A stretch of 19,147 nucleotides of DNA from JBLHRE01 sp047625765 (GTDB taxonomy: Bacteria > Bacteroidota > Bacteroidia > Flavobacteriales > JBLHRE01). Of this stretch, positions 1 to 7,788 are shown piece by piece; within the stretch, counting starts at the first letter, position 1; every line of letters begins with the position of its first letter. The stretch is taken from the NCBI GenBank assembly GCA_047625765.1, contig JBLHRE010000018.1, forward strand, positions 1-19,147. The letters are read 5' to 3'. Below the pieces are notes generated by a model. It was given only the letters and a program-made list of their open reading frames with translations. It was not told where the DNA came from and searched no databases. The position numbers and the translations under genes were made by a program.

Positions 1-864
1 GCTTCACTGATTTTTGTATTCTCAAAATTAAACAATACTGATGCAATAATGCAGATTTCGGCATTCTATTATCAGCAAGGAATTATACCAATACTTTTGT
101 TGTTGAGTGCTGGTACATTTTTGGCTACAATAAATTGGCTTTTAGAAACTTTAAAATGGAAGTTTGGATTCTACGGTTTTCAAGAGACTGGATTTTATAA
201 ATTGTTTCAGTTCAATCTGTCTTCTTTTAGCTTGTCATATGCTACCCCAGGAAGGTTAGGTATATACCCCGTATTATCTGTTATTTTTAAAGGCGTACCA
301 AAGGGTGAAATTTGGTCAAGAAAATTTTTACTGGATTTATCTCAGCAGATCTCCACCTGGATTTTTGCTTGCTTAGGGGCGTTTATTATTAGCATGAAAA
401 GCGGGTTTTTGATAGAGCCATTAAGATGTGTTATTCCAATTGGTTTACTAGTTTATCTATTGTTGTTTTTCAGTCAAAGAGCATCTCGTTTTATAAATAA
501 ATCTTTAAGTAGATGGATTAACATACCTCAAGGAATTAATTTTAATTTGAGGATCCGTATTTTGGGTGTTTCAGTATTACGATATTTTATTTTTTCACTG
601 TCCTTGCTAATGTTGATTTCATTTTTTCAGTCTAGCTCACCAAGCATAGAAATTTATAGCCGAATTGTGATTTATTTTTGGGTATCATCTTTTATCCCGC
701 GTTTCTTTTTAAGCGATCTGTTGGGTAGACAATCGGTTGCTTTATTATTATTCCCGAAATTGGGCACTTTGGTACTGACAATAATTTTTTTGCAATGGGT
801 ATTTAATGCTTTATTGCCATTGTTGCTTGGCTTTAAATTTTCGAAACAGTTAAAATTAATATGA
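1..864 (+). CDS. LPG-synthase-like integral membrane protein, 5' end cut by window
   Basis: The reading frame is open from base 1, so the ATG at 49 is probably internal and the true start lies upstream of the window. The visible product is a very hydrophobic polytopic membrane protein with about six to seven likely membrane segments. The stretch NWLLETLKWK and the later short loops with basic residues resemble the lysylphosphatidylglycerol synthase transmembrane / UPF0104 'flippase-like' family (about 300-330 residues). Members usually act with a glycosyltransferase or lipid-modifying enzyme in the inner membrane. The stop codon overlaps the start of the downstream GT2 gene in an ATGA arrangement, so the two are translationally coupled and probably act on the same lipid or glycan. 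The family assignment rests on hydropathy and a short motif, so it is moderate. The substrate is unknown. Confidence 0.6.
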   Translation, partial: ASLIFVFSKLNNTDAIMQISAFYYQQGIIPILLLLSAGTFLATINWLLETLKWKFGFYGFQETGFYKLFQFNLSSFSLSYATPGRLGIYPVLSVIFKGVPKGEIWSRKFLLDLSQQISTWIFACLGAFIISMKSGFLIEPLRCVIPIGLLVYLLLFFSQRASRFINKSLSRWINIPQGINFNLRIRILGVSVLRYFIFSLSLLMLISFFQSSSPSIEIYSRIVIYFWVSSFIPRFFLSDLLGRQSVALLLFPKLGTLVLTIIFLQWVFNALLPLLLGFKFSKQLKLI

Positions 865-1949
865 TGCTGTTTTATCTTTTTCTTTTCATTTTAGGTCTCA
901 AAAGTGTGTACGATCTTTTCTTATTGATGCAAAATGATAATTTAGAAATTAATGGGAACCGTCAAGCTGTTACGGTTTTGGTTTGTTTTAGAAACGAAGA
1001 AGGGAATCTTTCCAATTTAGTAAAGGCCTTAAGTCTGCAAAATTACCCTAAAGAATTAATGCAATTCATTTTGGTAGATGATGGTTCTACCGATAACTCA
1101 TACCAACTAGCAGAAAAAGAATTGTTAGAAAGCGTTATGTCTTATCAACTTTTACACTTGAATTTGTCGGATGGGAACGGTAAAAAAGCAGCTTTACGGT
1201 ACGGGTTAAAATTTGTTCAAACCGAATGGGTACTTTGCACAGATGCGGACTGTGTACCTTCAGAAAATTGGGCATCGTCAATGATGGAAAGAATAGGGCC
1301 TAATGTTGGGATGGTTTTAGGAGGTGTATTTTATCAAAAGGGAGGCTTTTTACAACAACTTTTGTCTGCTGAGCAGCATGCTTTAATGCTACTTACTAAA
1401 GGTTCGGCATTAGCCAATCATGCAGTGTTAGCAAATGGGGCGAGTACGTTATTTCGGAAACGTCTATATCCTACGGTAGATAATAATCTTGCAACTGGAG
1501 ATGATATATTTTTACTAGAAAACATCAAGAAATTAAATTACCAAATTGTTCCTCAGCGCTTCAGTAAAAAGAATATTGTTATTACTGAGGCCAAAAATTC
1601 ATTGCTTGAAATAATAGCGCAAAGGCAAAGATGGGCAAGTAAGAATAGAAAGATAAGAGACAAGCATATGTTGTTTATAGGATTGCTTCAAATAAGTAGT
1701 CATGTTTCTGTGTGTTGTTTGATTGTAATGTCCATCTATTCTCAAAATTTGCTTTATGTGATCCCGGTTATTTTTATGTGGCTGATAGAATATCATGGGG
1801 TTCAAAGTCTTGATAAGAAGTTGAACTTGCTGCCCAACAAACTCGCCACAGGGCTTATGATAATGATTTACAGTTGGTTTTTGCTTGCCTTGGGTCTTTT
1901 GTCATTCCGTAGGAAATACCGCTGGAAATCGCGTATTTGGACTAGTTAA
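861..1949 (+). CDS. Membrane-anchored family 2 glycosyltransferase
   Basis: This is an inverting GT-A glycosyltransferase anchored in the inner membrane. One N-terminal hydrophobic segment (residues 1-22) precedes the catalytic domain. The nucleotide-binding region is VTVLVCFRNEEGNL (38-51), with VDDGSTD at 72-78. The metal-binding DAD is at 128-130, the acceptor-side TGDD at 212-215, and the QRQRW motif at 254-258. Two or three C-terminal membrane segments follow (about 270-350). This architecture matches GT2 enzymes that act on lipid-linked acceptors. The start is fixed by the 4-base ATGA overlap with the preceding membrane-protein gene. A second ATG follows immediately and is equally possible. 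Donor and acceptor sugars cannot be predicted. It is followed by 62 bases of spacer and a new promoter, so the two genes probably form the end of one operon. Confidence 0.85.
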   Translation: MMLFYLFLFILGLKSVYDLFLLMQNDNLEINGNRQAVTVLVCFRNEEGNLSNLVKALSLQNYPKELMQFILVDDGSTDNSYQLAEKELLESVMSYQLLHLNLSDGNGKKAALRYGLKFVQTEWVLCTDADCVPSENWASSMMERIGPNVGMVLGGVFYQKGGFLQQLLSAEQHALMLLTKGSALANHAVLANGASTLFRKRLYPTVDNNLATGDDIFLLENIKKLNYQIVPQRFSKKNIVITEAKNSLLEIIAQRQRWASKNRKIRDKHMLFIGLLQISSHVSVCCLIVMSIYSQNLLYVIPVIFMWLIEYHGVQSLDKKLNLLPNKLATGLMIMIYSWFLLALGLLSFRRKYRWKSRIWTS

Positions 1950-1984
1950 GGCTAGTTGAACTTTGTTACCGAAATTATTCTGAC

Positions 1985-2004
1985 ATTTAAGCTCTTACCT
2001 TTGA
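1985..2004 (+). promoter_or_regulatory. Promoter -7 box with extended upstream element, kinase operon
   Basis: TACCTTTG at 1996-2003 matches the Bacteroidota -7 consensus TAnnTTTG exactly. No TTG lies 17-23 bases upstream, so the -33 element is weak or absent. The 20 bases at 1985-2004 recur with 17 matches at 4295-4314, ahead of the permease gene. The box ends only eight bases before the ATG at 2012, which would give a very short leader. Confidence 0.6.
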
Positions 2005-2011
2005 TTTTGAA

Positions 2012-3589
2012 ATGAAAAAATTACCCTTAATTATAGTTTTGATGAGCATGGCCCTAATTGGGATTATTGCCATGCAATCGTATTGGATAAGTAAAGCGGT
2101 TGGGTTCAAAGCAGAGGAATTTGATAAGTCTGTAAATAAGGCGATGGTACAAACGGTTCTTCAGTTAGAGCGGGACGAGGCTATTGAGTTTTTAGGTCAT
2201 GGAATGGGATCTAAATCTAATGCGGGCAAAGGCTCATCTTTAGGAAGTATTCATTCTAAAACTTATAATTTTAATGTCGACATCGATAGCTTGCAGGCGG
2301 TCTCTTCAGCTCCTAAAATTCAAGTTCAGAGAGAATATATTGGAGCTACATCAACAGTTGAGGATTTGACTTTAGAAGGTTCCTTAGATAAAGTATATCA
2401 ATGGCAAAATGGAGACACGGCCATGGTGATTATAGAGGCTTCTGGAGATTATGAGAGTATTAAGGAGCGAATTCTATCGAAATCAGGTCATTTCTATACA
2501 ATGGTTGATGAGTTTCTAAATGAAATAGCAACTCAGGATAAATCGGTGGAAAATAGAGTGGATTCCATGGAGCTGAAAAGAATATTAGCCGAAGAGTTGG
2601 GACGGTTTGGGGTAGAGATACCTTACCATTATGGATTGATAGAAGGCGATTCTCAGATTACAGCAATTCATTCTAAAGGGTTTCAAACCGAATGTTTTAA
2701 AGGAGGTTATCAAATGGCATTGTTTCCAAATGCTTTATTAACGACTCCAAGTTATTTACAATTATATTTTCCGGGCAAACCCAAATTCTTTATCCGTCAA
2801 TTAAGTTTATTGATTGGACTGTCCTTACTTTTTACATTTATTATTCTTTACATATTTACCTCTTCTATTCGCATTATACTGCGACAGAAAAAGCTATCGG
2901 AAATTAAGACAGACTTTATCGATAATATGACGCATGAATTTAAGACTCCAATTGCTACCGTTTCTTTGGCCACTGATGCCTTAATGAATGAAAAAGTATA
3001 TGCAGACTTCAATAAGTTAAGTCATTATGTGAAAATCATAAAGCAGGAGAATCATAGAATGCATTCACATGTCGAGCGTGTTTTACAAATATCACTGTTA
3101 GATAGACAAGAAGTAACTATGCATGTTGATACCGTAAATATTAAAGGGCTTATCACAGATGTTGTAGAGAACATGCAATTGCAAGTCAAAGACAGAACAG
3201 GTAGATTGGATTTTGATGGTTCCATAAAGGAGTTACAAATTGATGTTGATGTAATGCATATTTCAAATGTTTTGTCAAATCTTATAGATAATGCAATAAA
3301 GTACTCAGAGGATAGCCCAATAATATCTGTTTCTTTAAAACAAGATAAAGAGGGGGTAATCATTTCTGTATCAGACAAAGGGATGGGAATGGACCAAGAA
3401 ACACAAAAGCATGTTTTTGAGAAATTCTATAGAAAACCAACCGGAAATATTCACAACATAAAAGGTTTTGGTCTTGGCTTAAGTTATGTGAAGGCCGTAA
3501 TAGAGGCTCATCAAGGGAGAATAACACTGCAAAGTGAATTGAAAAAGGGAAGTACATTTAGTTTGCGATTACCAATTAAAAAAGGATAA
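2012..3589 (+). CDS. Two-component sensor histidine kinase
   Basis: This is an inner-membrane sensor kinase that autophosphorylates on a histidine and passes the phosphate to the regulator encoded directly downstream. An N-terminal membrane segment (about 5-22) and a second one (about 263-285) enclose a periplasmic sensor region of roughly 240 residues that I do not recognise. The H-box IDNMTHEFKTPI carries phospho-acceptor His308. The N-box NLIDNAIKYS (423-432), G1 box DKGMGM (455-460), F-box FEKFY (469-473) and G2 box GFGLGL (485-490) are all intact, so it should be active. There is no PAS or HAMP domain. The layout resembles RprX-type kinases of Bacteroidota. The stop is two bases from the regulator's ATG. 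The input signal is unknown. Confidence 0.93.
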   Translation: MKKLPLIIVLMSMALIGIIAMQSYWISKAVGFKAEEFDKSVNKAMVQTVLQLERDEAIEFLGHGMGSKSNAGKGSSLGSIHSKTYNFNVDIDSLQAVSSAPKIQVQREYIGATSTVEDLTLEGSLDKVYQWQNGDTAMVIIEASGDYESIKERILSKSGHFYTMVDEFLNEIATQDKSVENRVDSMELKRILAEELGRFGVEIPYHYGLIEGDSQITAIHSKGFQTECFKGGYQMALFPNALLTTPSYLQLYFPGKPKFFIRQLSLLIGLSLLFTFIILYIFTSSIRIILRQKKLSEIKTDFIDNMTHEFKTPIATVSLATDALMNEKVYADFNKLSHYVKIIKQENHRMHSHVERVLQISLLDRQEVTMHVDTVNIKGLITDVVENMQLQVKDRTGRLDFDGSIKELQIDVDVMHISNVLSNLIDNAIKYSEDSPIISVSLKQDKEGVIISVSDKGMGMDQETQKHVFEKFYRKPTGNIHNIKGFGLGLSYVKAVIEAHQGRITLQSELKKGSTFSLRLPIKKG

Positions 3590-3591
3590 TT

Positions 3592-4281
3592 ATGGAAGGG
3601 GCACACATTTTATTGGTAGAAGATGATCCGAATTTCGGATCAGTTTTATGCGATTATTTAGAAATGAACGGTTTTCGCGTAACATACTGTGTAGATGGGA
3701 ATAAAGGGTATTCAGCTTTTAAAAATAATCTCTTTGATTTGTGTTTGTTGGATGTGATGATGCCATATAAGGATGGGTTTTCATTAGCAAAGGATATTAA
3801 AGCTTCTGGTTCTGACGTGCCTGTAGTATTCTTAACAGCCAAAAACATGAAGGCAGATGTGCTTAAAGGATTTCAATTAGGGGCAGACGATTATTTGACC
3901 AAACCTTTCGACTCCGAAGTCTTATTGTATAAGATAAAGGCCATTTTGCATAGAAACGGAATGCAAGAAAAGGAACGTAAGGAAGAGTACTTTGTAAACG
4001 ATTACACCTACAAAGTCGATTATAGAGTTTTGATTTATAAGGAAGAAGAGCGGAAGCTTTCGCCAAAAGAAGCAGACCTTTTAGAATTGCTTTGTAGATT
4101 TCAAAACGAAATTCTACCAAGAGACTATGCTTTAAGTCGGGTCTGGAAAGAGAGTAATTACTTTACAGGTAGAAGTATGGATGTTTATATCACCAAACTT
4201 AGAAAGTATTTCAAAGAGGATCCATCCATTCAAATTATAAATGTACATGGACAAGGATTTAGATTGATAGTTAAAGCCTAA
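3592..4281 (+). CDS. OmpR/PhoB-family response regulator
   Basis: This is a cytoplasmic DNA-binding regulator, the evident partner of the upstream kinase (gap of two bases). The receiver domain (about 4-120) has the acidic pair Asp11-Asp12, phospho-acceptor Asp54 in LLDVMMP, Thr82 and Lys104 in LTKPF. The C-terminal winged-helix domain (about 135-229) shows LSPKEADLLELL, then the recognition-helix region RSMDVYITKLRKYF and the final wing NVHGQGFRLIV. Length and layout are normal for the family, and RprY of Bacteroides is the closest type I can name. Targets are not known. The repeated promoter element before the kinase gene and before the next gene (see 1985-2004 and 4295-4314) would fit shared control, but nothing here shows that this protein binds it. 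Confidence 0.95.
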   Translation: MEGAHILLVEDDPNFGSVLCDYLEMNGFRVTYCVDGNKGYSAFKNNLFDLCLLDVMMPYKDGFSLAKDIKASGSDVPVVFLTAKNMKADVLKGFQLGADDYLTKPFDSEVLLYKIKAILHRNGMQEKERKEEYFVNDYTYKVDYRVLIYKEEERKLSPKEADLLELLCRFQNEILPRDYALSRVWKESNYFTGRSMDVYITKLRKYFKEDPSIQIINVHGQGFRLIVKA

Positions 4282-4294
4282 TTCGTTTTTTAGT

Positions 4295-4314
4295 ATTTAA
4301 GCTTGTACTTTTGA
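4295..4314 (+). promoter_or_regulatory. Promoter -7 box with extended element, permease gene
   Basis: TACTTTTG at 4306-4313 fits TAnnTTTG. It covers the in-frame TTG at 4311, which argues against that TTG being the start codon and in favour of ATG 4329. Seventeen of the 20 bases at 4295-4314 match 1985-2004. No clear -33 TTG is present at the usual distance. Confidence 0.55.
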
Positions 4315-4328
4315 GGCAGACAAAATCA

Positions 4329-5384
4329 ATGTTGCAAAGCACAAGTCCATTCATACAATCTTTAAGAAAGTTTTTCCATAACCCTATGGGATTAATGGGA
4401 GCTGTTATTATCCTACTAGCGATAGTGGTGTCAATATTTGCTTATGCTTTAATGCCAGATGATAGCAATAATGCAAATTCTATGGATCTAAGTCTGAGCA
4501 CTAGGTCTCCGGGCTTCCAGATATTCAAAATTACCATTCCTAGCTCAGAAATTGGTTTGGAAAGTAAAACCTTACAATTTATTGAATATAAGTTTGTTGG
4601 GGCTTCTCTTAAAGTTACGTTACATCCTTCTAAAGAAGAAATTGAGTTAACAGCTCAAGATTTAGGTCTGGTGGAAATTTCAGCATCGAGTTTAGAGCAT
4701 TTTATTACAACAACAACTTTTTGGTTAGGGACCGATAAGTACGGAAGAGATCTTTTAAGTAGAATTATTTTAGGAACAAGAATTTCATTGGCTGTAGGTG
4801 CCATTTCCGTATTTATTTCTTTGTTAGTGGGGATTTTGTTAGGCTCCCTTGGGGGATATTTCGAAGGGAGAACAGATGCTATTATTTCTTGGGTAATAAA
4901 TGTGGTTTGGTCCATACCAACATTACTCTTGGTAATAGCCATAACCTTAGCCTTAGGTAAGGGGTTTTGGCAGGTATTTGTAGCTGTTGGATTAACGATG
5001 TGGGTAGAAGTAGCGAGAGTCGTAAGAGGGCAGATGTTGTCCGTGAAACGAATGGAGTATGTCGAAGCGGCAAAAGTTTTGGGATATAGCGATCTTAGAA
5101 TTATTTGGAAACATATTTTGCCAAATATTTTGGGGCCAGTAATCGTTATAGCAGCGGCCAATTTTGCTGCAGCAATATTAATTGAAGCTGGATTAAGCTT
5201 TTTGGGAATTGGCGCACAACCACCTACTCCCTCCTGGGGAGGGATCATAAAAGATCATTATGCTTATATCGTAATGGATAAGGCCTATTTGGCACTATAC
5301 CCCGGCTTGGCAATAATGTTTGTGGTTTTAGCATTTATAATGATTGGTAACGCTTTAAGAGACGCATTAGATGTCAAATCATAA
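4329..5384 (+). CDS. OppC/DppC-family ABC transporter permease
   Basis: This is an inner-membrane permease subunit of the peptide/nickel ABC importer family (OppC/DppC type). An N-terminal OppC-like segment (FHNPMGLMGAVIILLAIVV) supplies membrane helix 1. An extracytoplasmic insert of about 75 residues follows, then the family signature WLGTDKYGRDLLSRI (about 132-146). Five further helices make up the BPD_transp_1 domain. The EAA loop (EAAKVLGYSDLRIIWKHILP, about 246-265) that docks the ATPase is intact. The frame opens with a TTG at 4311, but that codon lies inside a promoter box, so I use the ATG at 4329 (351 residues). No OppA, OppB, OppD or OppF gene is adjacent, so its partners must be encoded elsewhere. 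Its last bases overlap the ATG (5371) of the broken barrel gene. Confidence 0.88.
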   Translation: MLQSTSPFIQSLRKFFHNPMGLMGAVIILLAIVVSIFAYALMPDDSNNANSMDLSLSTRSPGFQIFKITIPSSEIGLESKTLQFIEYKFVGASLKVTLHPSKEEIELTAQDLGLVEISASSLEHFITTTTFWLGTDKYGRDLLSRIILGTRISLAVGAISVFISLLVGILLGSLGGYFEGRTDAIISWVINVVWSIPTLLLVIAITLALGKGFWQVFVAVGLTMWVEVARVVRGQMLSVKRMEYVEAAKVLGYSDLRIIWKHILPNILGPVIVIAAANFAAAILIEAGLSFLGIGAQPPTPSWGGIIKDHYAYIVMDKAYLALYPGLAIMFVVLAFIMIGNALRDALDVKS

Positions 5385-6000
5385 AACAATCGTTTTGGTG
5401 TTTTTCTTTTTTCTTTTTGGCTTCCGGAATACTGCAAAACCCCAGGGCAATTGAATGTATTATGGATTTAGATTTGGAATGGGTATGCAAACCAAATTAA
5501 AAAATGTTTTTAGCGATGAGAAAATCAAAGAAGGCATTACGGCTCAATATAGTTATGCTGGGAACTAGCAATTGTTAAACTAGTTTGGTGTTGATTTTGT
5601 TGCCTTTATTACAAATAGAAGGGGTAAATTGATAGGGCTTTTAATTAATGCTCCTGTTTTACCTAAGTATAGATATGATAAAGGAGATGCCAAGTTAAAG
5701 TTGATAGGAGGGCCATCTTTTAATTATCTTTACGAGTTAGGTCAAGCAAGACCTTACAGTAACGAAGGATACGATAGCAAGTATTCTTATAAGAATAGAA
5801 AAATATCAAAACAAAACATTCTAGAAATTGAACTGATTGGAGGGTTGGGTCTTGAGATGCCAATTTACGCTCATGGAATTATTTCGTTCGATTACCATAA
5901 CCACTATCCTATCAATTCTGTTGGGACAGTAAATGGCGATAAGGTGAAATTTGTAAGTTCAGTTTTTGGAATTACGTTGATGTATAAACCACAAGATTAA
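5371..6000 (+). pseudogene. Decayed outer-membrane beta-barrel (PorT-like) gene with three in-frame stops
   Basis: Starting at ATG 5371, which overlaps the permease stop, a single reading frame runs to TAA at 5998. It is interrupted by TGA 5452, TAG 5566 and TAG 5581. No frameshift is needed. The first codons encode a signal peptide (MSNHKTIVLVFFFFLFGF). After the TGA comes YYGFRFGMGMQTKLKN, which resembles the TGIRFGIGESEFNS start of the intact gene downstream. The 3' part, open from 5584, contains INAPVLPKYR and LIGGPSFNYLY, which align with EIPILASGKL and AFVGPSINFMF of that neighbour. The product would be a porin-like barrel of the OMP_b-brl_2 type. The middle seems shorter than in the neighbour, so some codons may also be lost. 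Readthrough at three mixed stops is unlikely, so I call it a pseudogene. It sits four bases before its intact paralogue. Confidence 0.8.
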
Positions 6001-6004
6001 GAAA

Positions 6005-6685
6005 ATGAAAAAATTGATTTTAGCTATACTTTTAGCGGTTGGAGTGAGTAGCCTAGGTCTTGCACAAGACCTTAAAACAGGAATTCGATTTGGTATTGGG
6101 GAGTCTGAATTCAACAGCTCCAAAGTTGATGAGGCCAATCTTTTGAAAAAATTAAGTTTTAGTGGCGGGATATCTGCTTCTTACGATTTTAACGAATGGT
6201 TTGGATTGTTAGGAGATGTACTCTTGGTGAATAACGGAGGGAAAGTAACAGGTCAAGATGATCCAAATGGAATTTTTTGGGCAGAAGAAAGTTTTACAAA
6301 TACCTATAATTTTACTTATTTGGAAATTCCAATTTTGGCTTCAGGTAAGTTAAAGAACGGCAAGTTTGGTGTAAGGGCTTTTGTTGGCCCTAGCATCAAT
6401 TTTATGTTTAAAGCTGCTTATAATAAACAATATGATGACTCAAACACCAATGATGACCATGGGTTTAAAGACGAAACTTTCACGAATAAGATTGACGGAA
6501 CTCATATTGGGGTTATTGCCGGATTTGGCTTAGATATAGATGTCAGCGAAAAAGGAGTGTTTTTTGCAGATTTTAGAATGGGTAATTTCAGGGATAATCT
6601 AATTGATAATATTCCTGAGACCGGAAATAATAGATACTCCTTTACTTATTACAGAATCAGTTTCGGTACAAGGTATACGCTTTAG
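6005..6685 (+). CDS. PorT-family outer-membrane beta-barrel protein
   Basis: This is an exported outer-membrane protein of 226 residues. It has a signal peptide (MKKLILAILLAVGVSSLGLA, cleavage before QDLK) followed by alternating aromatic and glycine-rich strands typical of the OMP_b-brl_2 / PorT-like 8-stranded barrel. Examples are GGISASYDFNEWFGLLGDVL, YLEIPILASG, GVRAFVGPSINF and a C-terminal strand ending in aromatic and hydrophobic residues (RISFGTRYTL). The function of these small barrels is mostly unknown and no specific role can be given. It lies four bases after the broken paralogue, as part of a tandem duplication. Its stop TAG shares four bases with the stop of the convergent OsmC gene. 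Confidence 0.8.
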   Translation: MKKLILAILLAVGVSSLGLAQDLKTGIRFGIGESEFNSSKVDEANLLKKLSFSGGISASYDFNEWFGLLGDVLLVNNGGKVTGQDDPNGIFWAEESFTNTYNFTYLEIPILASGKLKNGKFGVRAFVGPSINFMFKAAYNKQYDDSNTNDDHGFKDETFTNKIDGTHIGVIAGFGLDIDVSEKGVFFADFRMGNFRDNLIDNIPETGNNRYSFTYYRISFGTRYTL

Positions 6686-7083
6686 GTGTATATAAAGTCA
6701 ATGGTTTGCTTCAGGTCTGGATGCAAACTTTTTGCCACTGGGCAAGCTTTAGCGGCTGCCTCCAAAGAGTTTCTGTCACCAAGGTCAATGTCTTTTGATA
6801 AAGTTATTTCAACCTTAATCTCAGAAATTCTTCTAGGGTTTGAGCCCATTATTTTTGTTACCTCTGCAGTAGGATTTCCGAAGTCAATTTCCAAACTATT
6901 TGCTTTAATTCCCATTATAGTAATCAAGCAACTAGCTAAAGCAGTTGCAACTAAATCAGTTGGAGAAAAAGCTTGGCCTTTGCCATTATTATCTGTTGGA
7001 GCATCTGTAATGATGCTAATGCCAGATTGTAAATGTGATGCTGTGGTTCTTAAGTCTCCTTGATATTTTACTGCAGATGTCAT
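6682..7083 (-). CDS. OsmC-family peroxiredoxin-like protein
   Basis: This is a 133-residue OsmC/Ohr-superfamily protein, a cytoplasmic homodimer that reduces organic hydroperoxides with a pair of cysteines. The core motif SPTDLVATALASCLITIMG places the peroxidatic Cys52 at the start of the long helix. The second cysteine, Cys114, is in KACPVAKSL. The length is normal. The first residues (MTSAVKYQGDLRTTASH) match the usual N-terminal strand, so the ATG at 7083 is well placed. It is transcribed in the same direction as msrA, 29 bases downstream of it, and together they would handle oxidative damage. I cannot separate OsmC from other members such as YhfA from sequence alone. The 3' end overlaps the opposite-strand barrel gene by four bases. 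Confidence 0.88.
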   Translation of the reverse strand: MTSAVKYQGDLRTTASHLQSGISIITDAPTDNNGKGQAFSPTDLVATALASCLITIMGIKANSLEIDFGNPTAEVTKIMGSNPRRISEIKVEITLSKDIDLGDRNSLEAAAKACPVAKSLHPDLKQTIDFIYT

Positions 7084-7112
7084 TAAAATAAGCTTTAAAT
7101 TGAGAATGCAAT

Positions 7113-7748
7113 CTACTTTAATTTATCTGCAAAAGCAGCTCTAAATTTCTCAAGCTTTGGAACGATAACATAATTGCAATAGGGAGCGTCTGCGTTTTCT
7201 TTGTAGAAATCTTGATGTGAATTATCTGCTTGATAAAATACATCAAACGAACTTATTTCAGTTACTATTGGATTTGAAAATGCCTCTGAACCATCTAATT
7301 TTCGCAAATAAAATTCAGCAGCAATCTTTTGTTCCTGGTTGTGATAAAAAATTACCGATCGGTACTGCGTACCTCTATCAGCCCCTTGTCGGTTTAAGGT
7401 AGTTGGGTCGTGGGTTTTCCAAAACACTTCCAATAATTCCTCGAAACTGATAATGCTCGCATCAAAATAGATTTGTGCAACTTCCGCATGTCCACTTAAT
7501 CCACTTGTAATTTCTCTATAAGCAGGGTTTTTTATGGTCCCACCACTATATCCCGAAATTACTTTTTCAACACCTTTTAGCTCTTGAAAAACCGCCTCAA
7601 TACACCAGAAACATCCTGCCCCAAATGTTGCAATACTTAATTTATTATCAATAGAACTTATTTCCATGTCCGCTATAGTTGAGAAGCCTTGCATAGGTTG
7701 AATTGTAGATAAAAATAATGTCGTTAATAGAATCCTGAAATTCATCAT
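7113..7748 (-). CDS. msrA: Peptide-methionine (S)-S-oxide reductase, probably exported
   Basis: MsrA reduces the S-epimer of methionine sulfoxide in proteins. Counting from a TTG at 7751, the GCFWC motif holds nucleophile Cys47 with Cys50 nearby. GYSGG, GHAEVAQIYFD (catalytic-type Glu) and APYCNYVIVPK near the C terminus are also intact. An extra N-terminal hydrophobic segment (MMNFRILLTTLFLSTIQ) precedes the domain and has no lipobox cysteine, so the enzyme is probably exported to the periplasm or membrane-tethered. The TTG at 7751 is part of a TAnnTTTG box, so I place the start at the ATG at 7748 (or 7745). If the box is a real promoter, translation could instead begin at the internal ATG for MEISS, giving a cytoplasmic enzyme. 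There is no fused MsrB domain. Confidence 0.9.
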   Translation of the reverse strand: MMNFRILLTTLFLSTIQPMQGFSTIADMEISSIDNKLSIATFGAGCFWCIEAVFQELKGVEKVISGYSGGTIKNPAYREITSGLSGHAEVAQIYFDASIISFEELLEVFWKTHDPTTLNRQGADRGTQYRSVIFYHNQEQKIAAEFYLRKLDGSEAFSNPIVTEISSFDVFYQADNSHQDFYKENADAPYCNYVIVPKLEKFRAAFADKLK

Positions 7749-7756
7749 CAAATTTA
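7749..7756 (-). promoter_or_regulatory. Possible promoter -7 box abutting msrA
   Basis: On the minus strand the sequence is TAAATTTG, an exact TAnnTTTG match. It ends directly before the ATG codons of msrA, so it implies either a leaderless transcript or an internal start. It may also be a chance match in AT-rich DNA. Confidence 0.35.
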
Positions 7757-7788
7757 CTCTAACAAACGAATTATTTAGGATTCTAGTT

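Noticed and set aside
4655..5248. Minus-strand frame opposite the permease
   Set aside because: It is a shadow of the permease codons, with no start signal or domain, and the sense strand carries the conserved EAA loop.
5371..6000. Programmed readthrough or a reassigned stop codon in the barrel gene
   Set aside because: Both TGA and TAG occur internally, while TGA, TAG and TAA all end intact genes elsewhere in the window. There is no sign of a selenocysteine element.
6686..7063. Plus-strand frame opposite OsmC
   Set aside because: The minus strand holds both OsmC cysteines in conserved motifs, so this is an antisense shadow.
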